A stretch of 46,846 nucleotides of DNA, from positions 1 through 46,846 of the forward strand of contig CAZOOR010000009.1 of NCBI GenBank assembly GCA_964581505.1, read 5' to 3'. The translations under genes and the position numbers were made by a program. Below are positions 17,583 through 25,329 of the stretch, in pieces. Position 1 is the stretch's first letter. Each line of letters starts with the position of its first letter. Below the pieces are notes generated by a model. The model was given only the letters and a program-made list of their open reading frames with translations. It was not told where the DNA came from and ran no database searches. This stretch comes from CAZOOR01 sp964581505. GTDB lineage: Bacteria > Bacteroidota > Ignavibacteria > Kapaibacteriales > UBA2268.

Positions 17583-17984
17583 CTATTCCTCTGATATTTG
17601 TAAAATATATTTTTTTTGATTCTTTAATTCATACATAATTGATAGAAAAGACAACAAAGAAACAATGTATGCGATATAATCAACATAATCAGTAAACTCT
17701 TGGTCTATTGTTATCGCAATGTATGAAAAATATAGCAAAGAAATACTCGAAAAAATAAGTAATGGTAATTTTTTCATTCTATTTAGTACAACTAAAATAT
17801 TACGCCATATTTTTTCTTCATTAGATAAATAAATCAAAATAAATAACGATGATGAAAAAATTAAAAGAAAATACAGAAATAAAAAAACAAACCGTTTATT
17901 TTGTACATCAACAAATATCCCAATATTGATGAGATAAACCACCAATATTGAGATAACATAAAAATAAAATTTAATAAATTTCAA
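17583..17984 (-). CDS. Four-helix membrane protein (hypothetical)
   Basis: 133 residues with four hydrophobic segments (about 4-24, 32-52, 74-92 and 102-118) and charged loops. The start is TTG at 17984; it is supported by GGGAG nine bases upstream (17994-17998 on this strand) and there is no ATG nearby. No family was recognised. It could accompany the adjacent 66-residue membrane protein. The AT-rich coding region differs from the flanking housekeeping genes and suggests acquired or fast-evolving DNA. Confidence 0.5.
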   Translation of the reverse strand: MKFIKFYFYVISILVVYLINIGIFVDVQNKRFVFLFLYFLLIFSSSLFILIYLSNEEKIWRNILVVLNRMKKLPLLIFSSISLLYFSYIAITIDQEFTDYVDYIAYIVSLLSFLSIMYELKNQKKYILQISEE

Positions 17985-18082
17985 TACTAATTACTCCCAA
18001 ACATCTTTTCAAATTTAATATAATAATTATTTGTCTAATTCACAACAATTTGCGTTTCAGCAACCAAAGTGTCGCAAACAGC

Positions 18083-18104
18083 AATTCTACTTTCTAAATT
18101 TATT
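18083..18104. repeat. Direct repeat copy 1 beside the AT-rich island gene
   Basis: The 19-base core TCTACTTTCTAAATTTATT recurs at 19760-19779, and a looser match (tttc-g-aacca--gtgt-gc, 16 of 21) precedes it in both copies. The two copies bracket the gene at 18100-19593. Confidence 0.5.
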
Positions 18105-19593
18105 CTTTTAATTTTATTAAATTAATTAATAGCATATCATTATCTTTTTTTGTGCAGTATAATATATTATTTCTAACAAAAAACGGCTTGTTTTTTCCAA
18201 GAAAGTAATCTTTATTTGTGTTAGGAATAGTATGTACAAAATATCTATATTCTTTATGATTGGAATTATTAACAAAATATTTCTGATAGATAATAAAAAA
18301 TTTATTAGTAATTTTATCGAATAAAAGGCATTGCGCATCACATAAATTTGTAACACTGTCAGCAAGTGCTTTTAATTTATATATTTTTGTCTTACTATTT
18401 AATTTACTAAATACAATTTTCCAATTATAATAATAAAAACTTGAATCATAATTAATAAACTTTGAATTAATAAAATGACCTTCCAAATCATAAAACCTTA
18501 ATGAATCAGAAAAGTTTTGAATAAAAGCAATTTGATTTTCATTATTAAGACAAAAGTCGGAATGATAAAAATTAAAAAGATAATACTTATAATAATAATT
18601 ATCAAAAATACCGGCATCAATACTTTTGTTCGTAATAATATTATTTATTGAAAAGGAATTACTGTTCTTATTCAACATACTTTTATCTAGCCAATAAGCG
18701 GAGACTAAGAATGTATCATTGACTAACAGATATGTATATAGGGGATATTTATTGTCTTTTGCATTAATAGAATACAGTTTATTAATAGAATCAGAAATAA
18801 TGTTATATCTATAAAAATGTAAATTATAATCAAAATCAAAATCAGAGAATACGTATTCTTTTTTATATTTAGAGGCAAAGGTAAAAATTGGATTTTTATA
18901 ATTAGAAAAATCTTTCTTATTGATAAGTTTACCCGTTGAGTCAAATTGATAAGAATTTTTACCTTTAAAATCCCAAAGCAAGAATTTTTCTGTGTCAGTA
19001 TCCCAAAAAGCTTGCAAAATATTACCGATTTCGTTGCTATTTACTTTTAATATTATTTTTTTTGTTATTGTGTAATCATTAATATGTTGTTTATTTTTTT
19101 GTTTTAATAATTTAGAAATAGTATTTCGAAAGTCATTAATGTTAAAAAACGATGCACTGCCGGGGACACCAATAAATCTAACCTTGCCGGAATTGTCTAA
19201 TAAATAACAAACAGGATTATTTTTAACTTTATATAAATTCTTATAAGCTTCAATCTTATCATTAATTATTTTGACTTTAAAATTTTCTTTTACGAAAACC
19301 TTTTTCGAGAGCTTAAAATTTTCGGAATGTAAAAAAATAATTATTTCTGTATTTTTTGCTTCATCATTTAAGTAACTAATTAGATTTTTTAAAGATTGGA
19401 TACAAGTGAAGCAGGACACCTCATCTACAAAAGCATAAAAACGTATAGAATAATCAACATTATCATATACCGGAAATTGCTTATTCAATTCGGCATCAGA
19501 ATAATAATCAAAATTATTATCAATTTGTCTTGAAAAAGTTAAATTGAAAGTAAAAATATTTACCAATAAGTATAATACTATTAAATTTCTCAT
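18100..19593 (-). CDS. Secreted thioredoxin-like protein with propeller-like C-terminus
   Basis: A 497-residue exported protein. The signal peptide covers about residues 1-22. Residues 45-165 look like a thioredoxin/TlpA-type fold: RFYAFVDEVSCFTC has a CxxC pair (C61, C64), followed by IIIFLHS, an NPVCYLLDNSGKVRFIGVPGS strand and a helix. Residues 180-497 read as repeated beta strands, like a six-bladed propeller (for example NSYQFDSTGKLINK, LRFYDLEGHFINSK and NNILYCTKKDNDMLL). AAGGA seven bases before the ATG supports the start. It may act in periplasmic redox or sensing. Composition is much richer in A and T than in the neighbours. Propeller assignment is an inference from repeat rhythm. 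Confidence 0.6.
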   Translation of the reverse strand: MRNLIVLYLLVNIFTFNLTFSRQIDNNFDYYSDAELNKQFPVYDNVDYSIRFYAFVDEVSCFTCIQSLKNLISYLNDEAKNTEIIIFLHSENFKLSKKVFVKENFKVKIINDKIEAYKNLYKVKNNPVCYLLDNSGKVRFIGVPGSASFFNINDFRNTISKLLKQKNKQHINDYTITKKIILKVNSNEIGNILQAFWDTDTEKFLLWDFKGKNSYQFDSTGKLINKKDFSNYKNPIFTFASKYKKEYVFSDFDFDYNLHFYRYNIISDSINKLYSINAKDNKYPLYTYLLVNDTFLVSAYWLDKSMLNKNSNSFSINNIITNKSIDAGIFDNYYYKYYLFNFYHSDFCLNNENQIAFIQNFSDSLRFYDLEGHFINSKFINYDSSFYYYNWKIVFSKLNSKTKIYKLKALADSVTNLCDAQCLLFDKITNKFFIIYQKYFVNNSNHKEYRYFVHTIPNTNKDYFLGKNKPFFVRNNILYCTKKDNDMLLINLIKLKE

Positions 19594-19838
19594 AAATAAT
19601 CCTTAATATTACTACTCTCCTATATAAAAATGTTCAACTAAAACAATAGTAAATAGTTAAATTACTAAAAGTTTAAATTAATAAAAATCTATATCTCAAA
19701 ATTATCCTTATTTCTGTAACCATTGTGTTGCTATCGGTATTCCCATTTAAAATTCTACTTTCTACTTTCTAAATTTATTAAACAATTATAAGTTTATTGT
19801 TTCGTATTTTCTAATAACAAATTGCTGAAAAAACAGGA
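19594..19838. other. AT-rich intergenic region between island gene and hicBA
   Basis: Contains the second copy of the direct repeat (19751-19780) and no open frame, terminator or RNA gene that I can recognise. It should carry divergent promoters for the leftward secreted protein and hicBA. Confidence 0.4.
19751..19780. repeat. Direct repeat copy 2, with an internal duplication
   Basis: Matches the copy at 18083-18104 across AATTCTACTTTCT, with an extra TCTACTT unit, then CTAAATTTATT. Confidence 0.5.
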
Positions 19839-19844
19839 ATGAAA

Positions 19845-20054
19845 ATGAGCGAAATCATATTTTTAATTGAAGAGTCTGCGGAAGGCGGATATTCGGCGCG
19901 GGCGATGGAGCATAGCATTTTTACAGATGCCGACAGCATTGAGGATATTAAAAAGAATATTAAAGATGCCGTCAAATGTCATTTTGCAGATGACGATTTA
20001 CCAAAATTGGTTAGAATGCATTTTGTTAAAGATGAAGTTTTTGCATTATCGTGA
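19845..20054 (+). CDS. hicB: HicB-family antitoxin
   Basis: A short (69-residue) partial RNase H-fold antitoxin typical of compact HicB proteins: MSEIIFLIEESAEGGYSARAMEH, then DSIEDIKKNIKDAVKCHF. It should bind and block HicA. There is no C-terminal DNA-binding domain, so autoregulation may need another protein. AGGA at 19835-19838 is 6 bases from the ATG at 19845; the ATG at 19839 would be only directly adjacent, so the later start is preferred. The last four bases overlap hicA, giving translational coupling. Antitoxin-first order is the reverse of the usual hicAB. Confidence 0.82.
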   Translation: MSEIIFLIEESAEGGYSARAMEHSIFTDADSIEDIKKNIKDAVKCHFADDDLPKLVRMHFVKDEVFALS

Positions 20055-20290
20055 AAATTCCTCGTAATATTACCGGTGTGCAACTTGCAAAAAAACTAAA
20101 ACAATACGGTTACGAACAAACCCGCCAGACAGGAAGTCATATAAGACTTACTACTCAAATTCAAGGTGAACACCATATAACTATTCCGCATCATAATCCT
20201 ATTAAAATCGGAACACTTTCTGCAATATTGAATGATATTGCAACTCACTTCAATATTGCAAAAGAGGAAATAGTAAAAAATCTTTTCTAA
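20051..20290 (+). CDS. hicA: HicA-family mRNA interferase toxin
   Basis: A 79-residue toxin with the double-stranded RNA-binding-like HicA fold. The catalytic histidine is H30 in the GSH triplet (QTGSHIRL), followed by the ITIPHHNPIKIGTLSAIL core common to the family. It cleaves mRNA and tmRNA in studied members. The start is GTG at 20051, in the GTGA overlap with the hicB stop, so translation depends on hicB. The stop at 20288-20290 is 64 bases from the convergent T9SS protein, with no recognisable terminator. It looks intact. Confidence 0.88.
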   Translation: MKIPRNITGVQLAKKLKQYGYEQTRQTGSHIRLTTQIQGEHHITIPHHNPIKIGTLSAILNDIATHFNIAKEEIVKNLF

Positions 20291-20353
20291 TTCTATTTGC
20301 ATCTCTCCCTCATTCTTTTGGATAGAGCCAGGGTTAGGACAATTGTTCAATAT

Positions 20354-21421
20354 TTATTTAATTATGAATTTATTAGTAAATATATAATTAGACGTTCTTA
20401 TGATATATAGATAAACTCCGGTAGATAAGCCGCCCGATTTAATGGATAATATCTTACTGAATGATGTATTATTGAATTGTTTCTCACGCACCTTCATTCC
20501 AAGTATGTTATAAATGGAGATATTTATTTTCGAGCCAATAATAGACCTTGTCTCGAATCGGATTTGTCCGTCAATAACATTTACATTCACTTGTTCGGTG
20601 CTATTTTTAGTGCGAACAACAGATGTAGGTATTTGTGTGATTTCACGCTTAGCTAACCAATCAACTGCCGCCCAAAGAATATCCCATTCGCTGTCTGGGT
20701 CAGTCAGTTCATTCCCAAATTCTTGTCCGTCTCGCAGACTGTTTTCTTCAATTTCGGGGTGCGGTGCCGAAAGGAAAACCCTACCCTTTCCATATTTAAA
20801 ATTAATAATTGCCGGTGCATTGTTATAAGCGTCCCAAGTAGCAACAGTATCAATTATTGCGTTCTTATGAGGATATAGAGCAGGTCCCCCATAATAAAGT
20901 ACAGAATATTTTGAAGAAAGATATTTACTAATAGGATTTGCCTTATTTACTGTAATATCTGTCATTGTATATTTATCCCATGGAATAATCTCTTTTAGTG
21001 AGCCTACAGCAGTACCATCAAAAAGGTTTAATCCCGCATCAATCTTTTTGCCTTCCCAAATTACAGAATCAGATGCCAAATATGCACCACCGCATATACC
21101 GAGATAGCCGCCACCCGAGCGTACAAAATGCCTGATTTTTGCAAAACCGTCAAATCCCATTTTGTTAAAATATTCATCAGCCATACCACCGGGAATATAA
21201 AGAATGTCATATTTTGTATTCGATAATTTTCCGTCTTTGATGTCTGCTCCAGAGATATGACTGTACTCAACGTTTTTAAGAGTAAGCAAATTTTCAAAAG
21301 CAGTTATTCCTTCCCGCCAACAACCTGCATCATCATATATAGCAACTTTAATTTTTTCGCTCGCAGAAAGCGTAATGCAGAACATCATTGCAAGCAATAG
21401 TATAGATAGAATTTTTTTCAT
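20354..21421 (-). CDS. T9SS-secreted protein with glutamine-amidotransferase-like BPL_N domain
   Basis: A 355-residue exported protein: signal peptide (about 1-20), then a class I glutamine-amidotransferase-like domain of the BPL_N type (residues 23-250). The nucleophile elbow is GICGGAY (C110), with ILYIPGGMADEY ahead and APHPEIEE after, as in biotin-protein-ligase N-terminal proteins. The last 75 residues are a T9SS type A sorting domain: INISIYNILGMKVRE, then GLSTGVYLYIIR and a final KFIIK. The start ATG has AAGG upstream. It begins 8 bases after the batA stop, so it appears to be the last gene of the moxR/bat operon. The exported substrate is unknown. Confidence 0.83.
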   Translation of the reverse strand: MKKILSILLLAMMFCITLSASEKIKVAIYDDAGCWREGITAFENLLTLKNVEYSHISGADIKDGKLSNTKYDILYIPGGMADEYFNKMGFDGFAKIRHFVRSGGGYLGICGGAYLASDSVIWEGKKIDAGLNLFDGTAVGSLKEIIPWDKYTMTDITVNKANPISKYLSSKYSVLYYGGPALYPHKNAIIDTVATWDAYNNAPAIINFKYGKGRVFLSAPHPEIEENSLRDGQEFGNELTDPDSEWDILWAAVDWLAKREITQIPTSVVRTKNSTEQVNVNVIDGQIRFETRSIIGSKINISIYNILGMKVREKQFNNTSFSKILSIKSGGLSTGVYLYIIRTSNYIFTNKFIIK

Positions 21422-21429
21422 ATACCTTG

Positions 21430-22434
21430 TTATGGAATTTGTTTTAGATAAACAAAGCGCAAAAGTAAATCAAGCAAGAAAAGGACAGCCGCCGCAAGTG
21501 CAAACGGAAAGAACTCTTCACTTTTTCGTGAGAAAATTGATTCGTCTATTTTTGTTTTTTCCAATTTGTTTATTTCTTTATATATTTTTTTCAGTGCTTT
21601 GTTTCCTGTAGCACGGAAGTACGTGCCACCTGTAATTGATGCAATTTGTTTCAGCACTTTTTCATCAATTTCTACTTTCATATTCATATATTGCTTACCA
21701 AATGGAGTAACAACCGGATAGGGCGCCATACCTTTGGAGCCAACGCCAATCGTATAGACCCTTATATTAAACGCTTTGGCAATATCAGCCGCAGTAAAAG
21801 GGGCAACAATACCGGTATTATTTACACCGTCAGTCAGCAGTATAATGACCTTGCTTTTGGCTTTGCTGTCTTTCAAGCGGTCAACAGCCGTAGCAAGTCC
21901 CATACCGATAGCAGTTCCGTCTTCAATAGACATTTTATCGGCAGATTTAATTGATTTGAATAGATTTTTAAGTACAGCGTGGTCAAATGTAATCGGACAT
22001 TGCGTAAAACTCTGCCCCGCAAAGACCACCAATCCGATACGGTCTGTAATTCTATCATCAATAAAATCAAGAGCGGTTTTTTTCGCCGCTTCCAGCCGAT
22101 TAGGTTTGAAATCTTCCGCTAACATTGAGGTCGAAATATCAAGTGAAAGAACAATATCAATACCTTCCGTTCTTACCGTTCTGCTACTGGAACTTGATTG
22201 CGGACGTGCTAAAATAATAATTAGAAGAGAAAAAACAAGTATTCTTAAAATAAAGGGTAGATGCAAAATTCTTTGCTTAAATGTTTTTCCACTCGTCTTC
22301 ATTCCTTCGCTTGTAGAAACTTTTAATGTTGGTTGCGTTTTTCTGTGTTTCCACCAATACCAAGCGATAATAAAAGGCAGTAGGATAAACAAGTAGAAAA
22401 ATTCCGGATTTGCAAACTCGAAATTATTGAACAT
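21430..22434 (-). CDS. batA: BatA-like von Willebrand factor A membrane protein
   Basis: A 334-residue membrane protein: two hydrophobic segments near the N-terminus (about 12-27 and 62-76), then a VWA domain with MIDAS motif DISTS (residues 99-103), a threonine in the GTAIG loop, and LLTDGVNNTG. A further membrane helix near the C-terminus (FALAAAVLFLLDLLL) is typical of BatA. The start is the ATG at 22434, giving MFNNFEFANPEFFYLF as in the family; the longer frame adds unrelated residues. It overlaps batD by 11 bases. BatA proteins work with MoxR ATPases in envelope stress or aerotolerance. Confidence 0.88.
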   Translation of the reverse strand: MFNNFEFANPEFFYLFILLPFIIAWYWWKHRKTQPTLKVSTSEGMKTSGKTFKQRILHLPFILRILVFSLLIIILARPQSSSSSRTVRTEGIDIVLSLDISTSMLAEDFKPNRLEAAKKTALDFIDDRITDRIGLVVFAGQSFTQCPITFDHAVLKNLFKSIKSADKMSIEDGTAIGMGLATAVDRLKDSKAKSKVIILLTDGVNNTGIVAPFTAADIAKAFNIRVYTIGVGSKGMAPYPVVTPFGKQYMNMKVEIDEKVLKQIASITGGTYFRATGNKALKKIYKEINKLEKTKIDESIFSRKSEEFFPFALAAAVLFLLDLLLRFVYLKQIP

Positions 22435-23386
22435 CACTCGCCTCCTCTTGATTTGTATTATCAGGAGCAGATAGCGCCGTGGTATCAACAAATTGATATG
22501 CAAGATTCATCGAAGTAGCGTTTTCGTCCGGCAGAGGATGATATTTCGCAAACTTAACCAAGTCGGCAAGTTCCAGAGTTTTCTTTAAATCGAAAATCAG
22601 TTCCGAGACCAAAGTGTTATTTTTCAATTCCGAAATAATCTCTGCTGTCGTCATTTCCATAGCAGAGAAATCAAAACGGCGTTCAATATATGTTCTGAGA
22701 ATATCACTGAGCCGTGAATGATATTGTTTGAGCTGTCCTTTTTGCCAGAGCTTCTCGTTCTCTAATTGTAGCAATGCTTCCTTCGCAATGATATGAGGCG
22801 GAATACTCGGGTCATAATCAAGAACAGGTTGTTCTCTCTTTTTATATTTTTTCCAAAATCTATATCCGAAATACACAAGAGCAACGAGAACTAACAATAT
22901 AAGGAAATATGGTAGATATTCCCAAATATCAAACGGTTCCTCCATAACGGGCTTGATGTCCTTAAATGGTTTTGTCGTATCCACTTTTACAGTATTAAAA
23001 TTGATTGCAACTATGTTTGTATAGTTCGTATCAATTGTGTTGCTTTTAGGATATGCCCCCAACACAGGTAAATTGGGGATAAAATGAGTACCTGAATCAA
23101 AGCAGGTAATCAGATATTTCTTGCGTAAAACTATACTTCCTTTTTTTGAGATTGTATCTGTTTTATATGTTTGTAGAAATTCAATTTTGCCGATAGAATC
23201 TTTAATTGCAGGGAATATAATATTTGTACCGAGAGACGACTTAGCGGTAATTGAAAAATGAAGTTGGTCGCCAATCAATAAATTATTTGTATCAATCGCC
23301 GCTTGCACCTCGGTAATTTGTGCTTGCAAGGCAAATTGTAACGAGACAAATGTAATTACAAGTAATAATAATTTCTTCATAAACAT
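22424..23386 (-). CDS. BatD-like protein with C-terminal membrane helix
   Basis: A 320-residue exported protein: signal peptide to about residue 22 (ALQAQ), an Ig-like beta-rich domain (23-150), one membrane helix (FDIWEYLPYFLILLVLVALV, about 160-180) and a cytoplasmic C-terminal helical domain with RTYIERRFDFSAMEMT. This is the shape of the BatD-type proteins between DUF58 and BatA in Bacteroidota bat operons. The ATG at 23386 overlaps the DUF58 stop by one base (TGATG); the frame can also be read from an upstream TTG. Function beyond the operon context is not established. Confidence 0.75.
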   Translation of the reverse strand: MFMKKLLLLVITFVSLQFALQAQITEVQAAIDTNNLLIGDQLHFSITAKSSLGTNIIFPAIKDSIGKIEFLQTYKTDTISKKGSIVLRKKYLITCFDSGTHFIPNLPVLGAYPKSNTIDTNYTNIVAINFNTVKVDTTKPFKDIKPVMEEPFDIWEYLPYFLILLVLVALVYFGYRFWKKYKKREQPVLDYDPSIPPHIIAKEALLQLENEKLWQKGQLKQYHSRLSDILRTYIERRFDFSAMEMTTAEIISELKNNTLVSELIFDLKKTLELADLVKFAKYHPLPDENATSMNLAYQFVDTTALSAPDNTNQEEASDVQ

Positions 23387-24261
23387 CAAACTCTGCTTCC
23401 GCGTTTTTTGAAAAAATTAATTAAGGGTGTAATATAAGATTCATTAGTCGCAAGATTTATTATATCAATTTTATTCTTCTTCATTAAATTATTAATCATC
23501 TCTTCTTTTCTATTCCACCAAGTTTTATAATTATCTCTAACACTTTTAACGGAAGTATCGAAAGTGAAAATTTTTCCGCTTTCAGCATCTTGTGCCGTAA
23601 TAAGCCCCATATCAGGAAATTCCGCTTCGCGTTTATCATAAACACGGACGGCAATTGTGTCATGCTTTTTGCTGATAATTTTCATAGGTTCGGAAAAATC
23701 ATTAGCAAGGAAATCGGACAAGATGAAAACAATACTTCTTTTCTTGATAACGTTCAACGCATATTTCAGAGCAACAGTCAAATCCGTTCCGTTGCTTTCC
23801 GGCTTGAACTCAATAAGTTCCCTAATTATACGCAGAACGTGCGTGCGTCCTTTCTTAGGCGGAATAAACTTTTCTATCTTATCCGAGAAAAAAATCAAAC
23901 CTATTTTGTCATTATTCTGTAAAGATGAAAACGACAGAACAGCACATAGTTCTGTGATTAAATCCTTTTTCAGCAAACTATGTGTACCGAATGTCCCCGA
24001 ACCGCTGATGTCCACCAGTAACATAACGGTAAGTTCACGCTCTTCCTCGAATACCTTTACGTAGGGGTGATTGAAGCGAGAAGTTACGTTCCAATCAATA
24101 GTGCGTATATCATCACCATATTGGTATTCACGCACTTCGCTGAATGCCATACCCTTTCCTTTGAAAGCACTGTGGTATTCACCGGAAAAGATATTTCGCG
24201 AAAGTCCGCGAGTGCGAATTTCGATTTTCCGAACTTTTTTTATTAGTTCGTTAGTGTCCAT
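23386..24261 (-). CDS. DUF58 (VWA-related) protein
   Basis: A 291-residue cytoplasmic protein. It has the DUF58 signature (EVREYQYGDDIRTIDWNVTSR, residues 42-62) followed by a VWA-like domain with MIDAS VDISGSG (83-89), the KGRTH strand, and ILSDFLANDF for the later metal-loop position. DUF58 proteins act downstream of MoxR ATPases, probably as client or adaptor. It lies 14 bases after moxR and is followed immediately by batD, so all are one transcript. Confidence 0.9.
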   Translation of the reverse strand: MDTNELIKKVRKIEIRTRGLSRNIFSGEYHSAFKGKGMAFSEVREYQYGDDIRTIDWNVTSRFNHPYVKVFEEERELTVMLLVDISGSGTFGTHSLLKKDLITELCAVLSFSSLQNNDKIGLIFFSDKIEKFIPPKKGRTHVLRIIRELIEFKPESNGTDLTVALKYALNVIKKRSIVFILSDFLANDFSEPMKIISKKHDTIAVRVYDKREAEFPDMGLITAQDAESGKIFTFDTSVKSVRDNYKTWWNRKEEMINNLMKKNKIDIINLATNESYITPLINFFKKRGSRV

Positions 24262-24275
24262 ATTCCTACCGACTA

Positions 24276-25262
24276 TTAGGGAACTTCAATTGTATTTAAT
24301 ATTTCATTAATGATGTCTTCGGCATTAATATTCTCTGCTTCCGCTTCGTAAGTAAGCCCGATTCTGTGCCGCAATACATCGTGAGCAAGCAGGCGAATAT
24401 CTTCCGGTACTACATAACCGCGGCGTTTGATGAAGGCATAAGCCTTTGCGGCACTTGCTAAATTAATCGAACCGCGAGGTGATGCTCCGAATGAAATAAG
24501 ATGCTCTAATTTATCAAGTCCGTATTCCTTCGGGTAGCGAGTAGCAAAGATAATGTCAAGAATATATTTCTCGATTTTTTCATCCATATATACATCTCTT
24601 ACCACATCGCGTGCTTTCAGAATTTGCTCATTACTGACAACCGGATTGACAGTTGCAAATTCCTTGGCAATATTCTGCCTAAGGATTTGTGTTTCGTCCT
24701 CACGATTGGGATATGTGATAATAACCTTCAGCATAAAACGGTCCACCTGTGCTTCGGGGAGTGGATATGTACCTTCCTGCTCAATCGGATTTTGTGTAGC
24801 AAGTACAAGGAAAGGTTCCGGCAACATATAAGTTTCGTCACCAATTGTTACTTGTCGCTCTTGCATAGATTCCAGTAAAGCACTTTGCACTTTTGCAGGG
24901 GCGCGGTTTATCTCATCAGCAAGTATAAAGTTAGCAAATACCGGACCTTTTTTTACGGTAAACTCTTCCTTCTTCTGGTTATATATCATTGTTCCCGTAA
25001 GGTCTGCCGGCAGCAAATCGGGAGTAAATTGAATGCGTTGAAATTTAGCATCAATACTTGATGCCAGAGATTTTATAGCAAGTGTTTTGGCTAGCCCCGG
25101 TACACCTTCCAGCAATATATGCCCGTTCGAGAGCAAGCCGATAAGCAGACGTTCTACCATCTGCTTCTGTCCGACAATTACTTTGCCGATTTCGAGGAAT
25201 AGCATATCAATAAATGTGCTTTCCTTTTCAATTCTTTCGTTAATTTCTTTTAAATCGGTCAT
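24276..25262 (-). CDS. moxR: MoxR-family AAA+ ATPase
   Basis: A 328-residue chaperone-like ATPase that acts on VWA-domain partners. Walker A is GVPGLAKT (residues 53-60), followed by a Walker B ILADEINR, sensor 1 LATQNP, and the arginine-finger region QVDRFMLKV, all typical of MoxR. Leading gene of moxR, DUF58, batD-like, batA and the T9SS BPL_N gene. The upstream 67 bases hold no recognisable terminator, so it may be driven from a promoter there. Confidence 0.94.
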   Translation of the reverse strand: MTDLKEINERIEKESTFIDMLFLEIGKVIVGQKQMVERLLIGLLSNGHILLEGVPGLAKTLAIKSLASSIDAKFQRIQFTPDLLPADLTGTMIYNQKKEEFTVKKGPVFANFILADEINRAPAKVQSALLESMQERQVTIGDETYMLPEPFLVLATQNPIEQEGTYPLPEAQVDRFMLKVIITYPNREDETQILRQNIAKEFATVNPVVSNEQILKARDVVRDVYMDEKIEKYILDIIFATRYPKEYGLDKLEHLISFGASPRGSINLASAAKAYAFIKRRGYVVPEDIRLLAHDVLRHRIGLTYEAEAENINAEDIINEILNTIEVP

Positions 25263-25329
25263 AAGGTCATTAGCAATTAATTAATAAATTGTCAACTTTG
25301 TGCAAGTATTTAAACGAATATTTTGAAAA

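Noticed and set aside
17326..17984. Membrane proteins as a toxin/immunity pair
   Set aside because: Size and hydrophobicity alone do not support it; no toxin domain or export signal was seen.
19867..20067. Open frame overlapping hicB in another frame (66 residues)
   Set aside because: It overlaps the well-supported HicB frame completely, has no family pattern and no ribosome site.
21776..22396. 206-residue open frame opposite batA
   Set aside because: It is an antisense shadow of the VWA gene; the encoded string has no domain character, and batA has a proper start and motifs.
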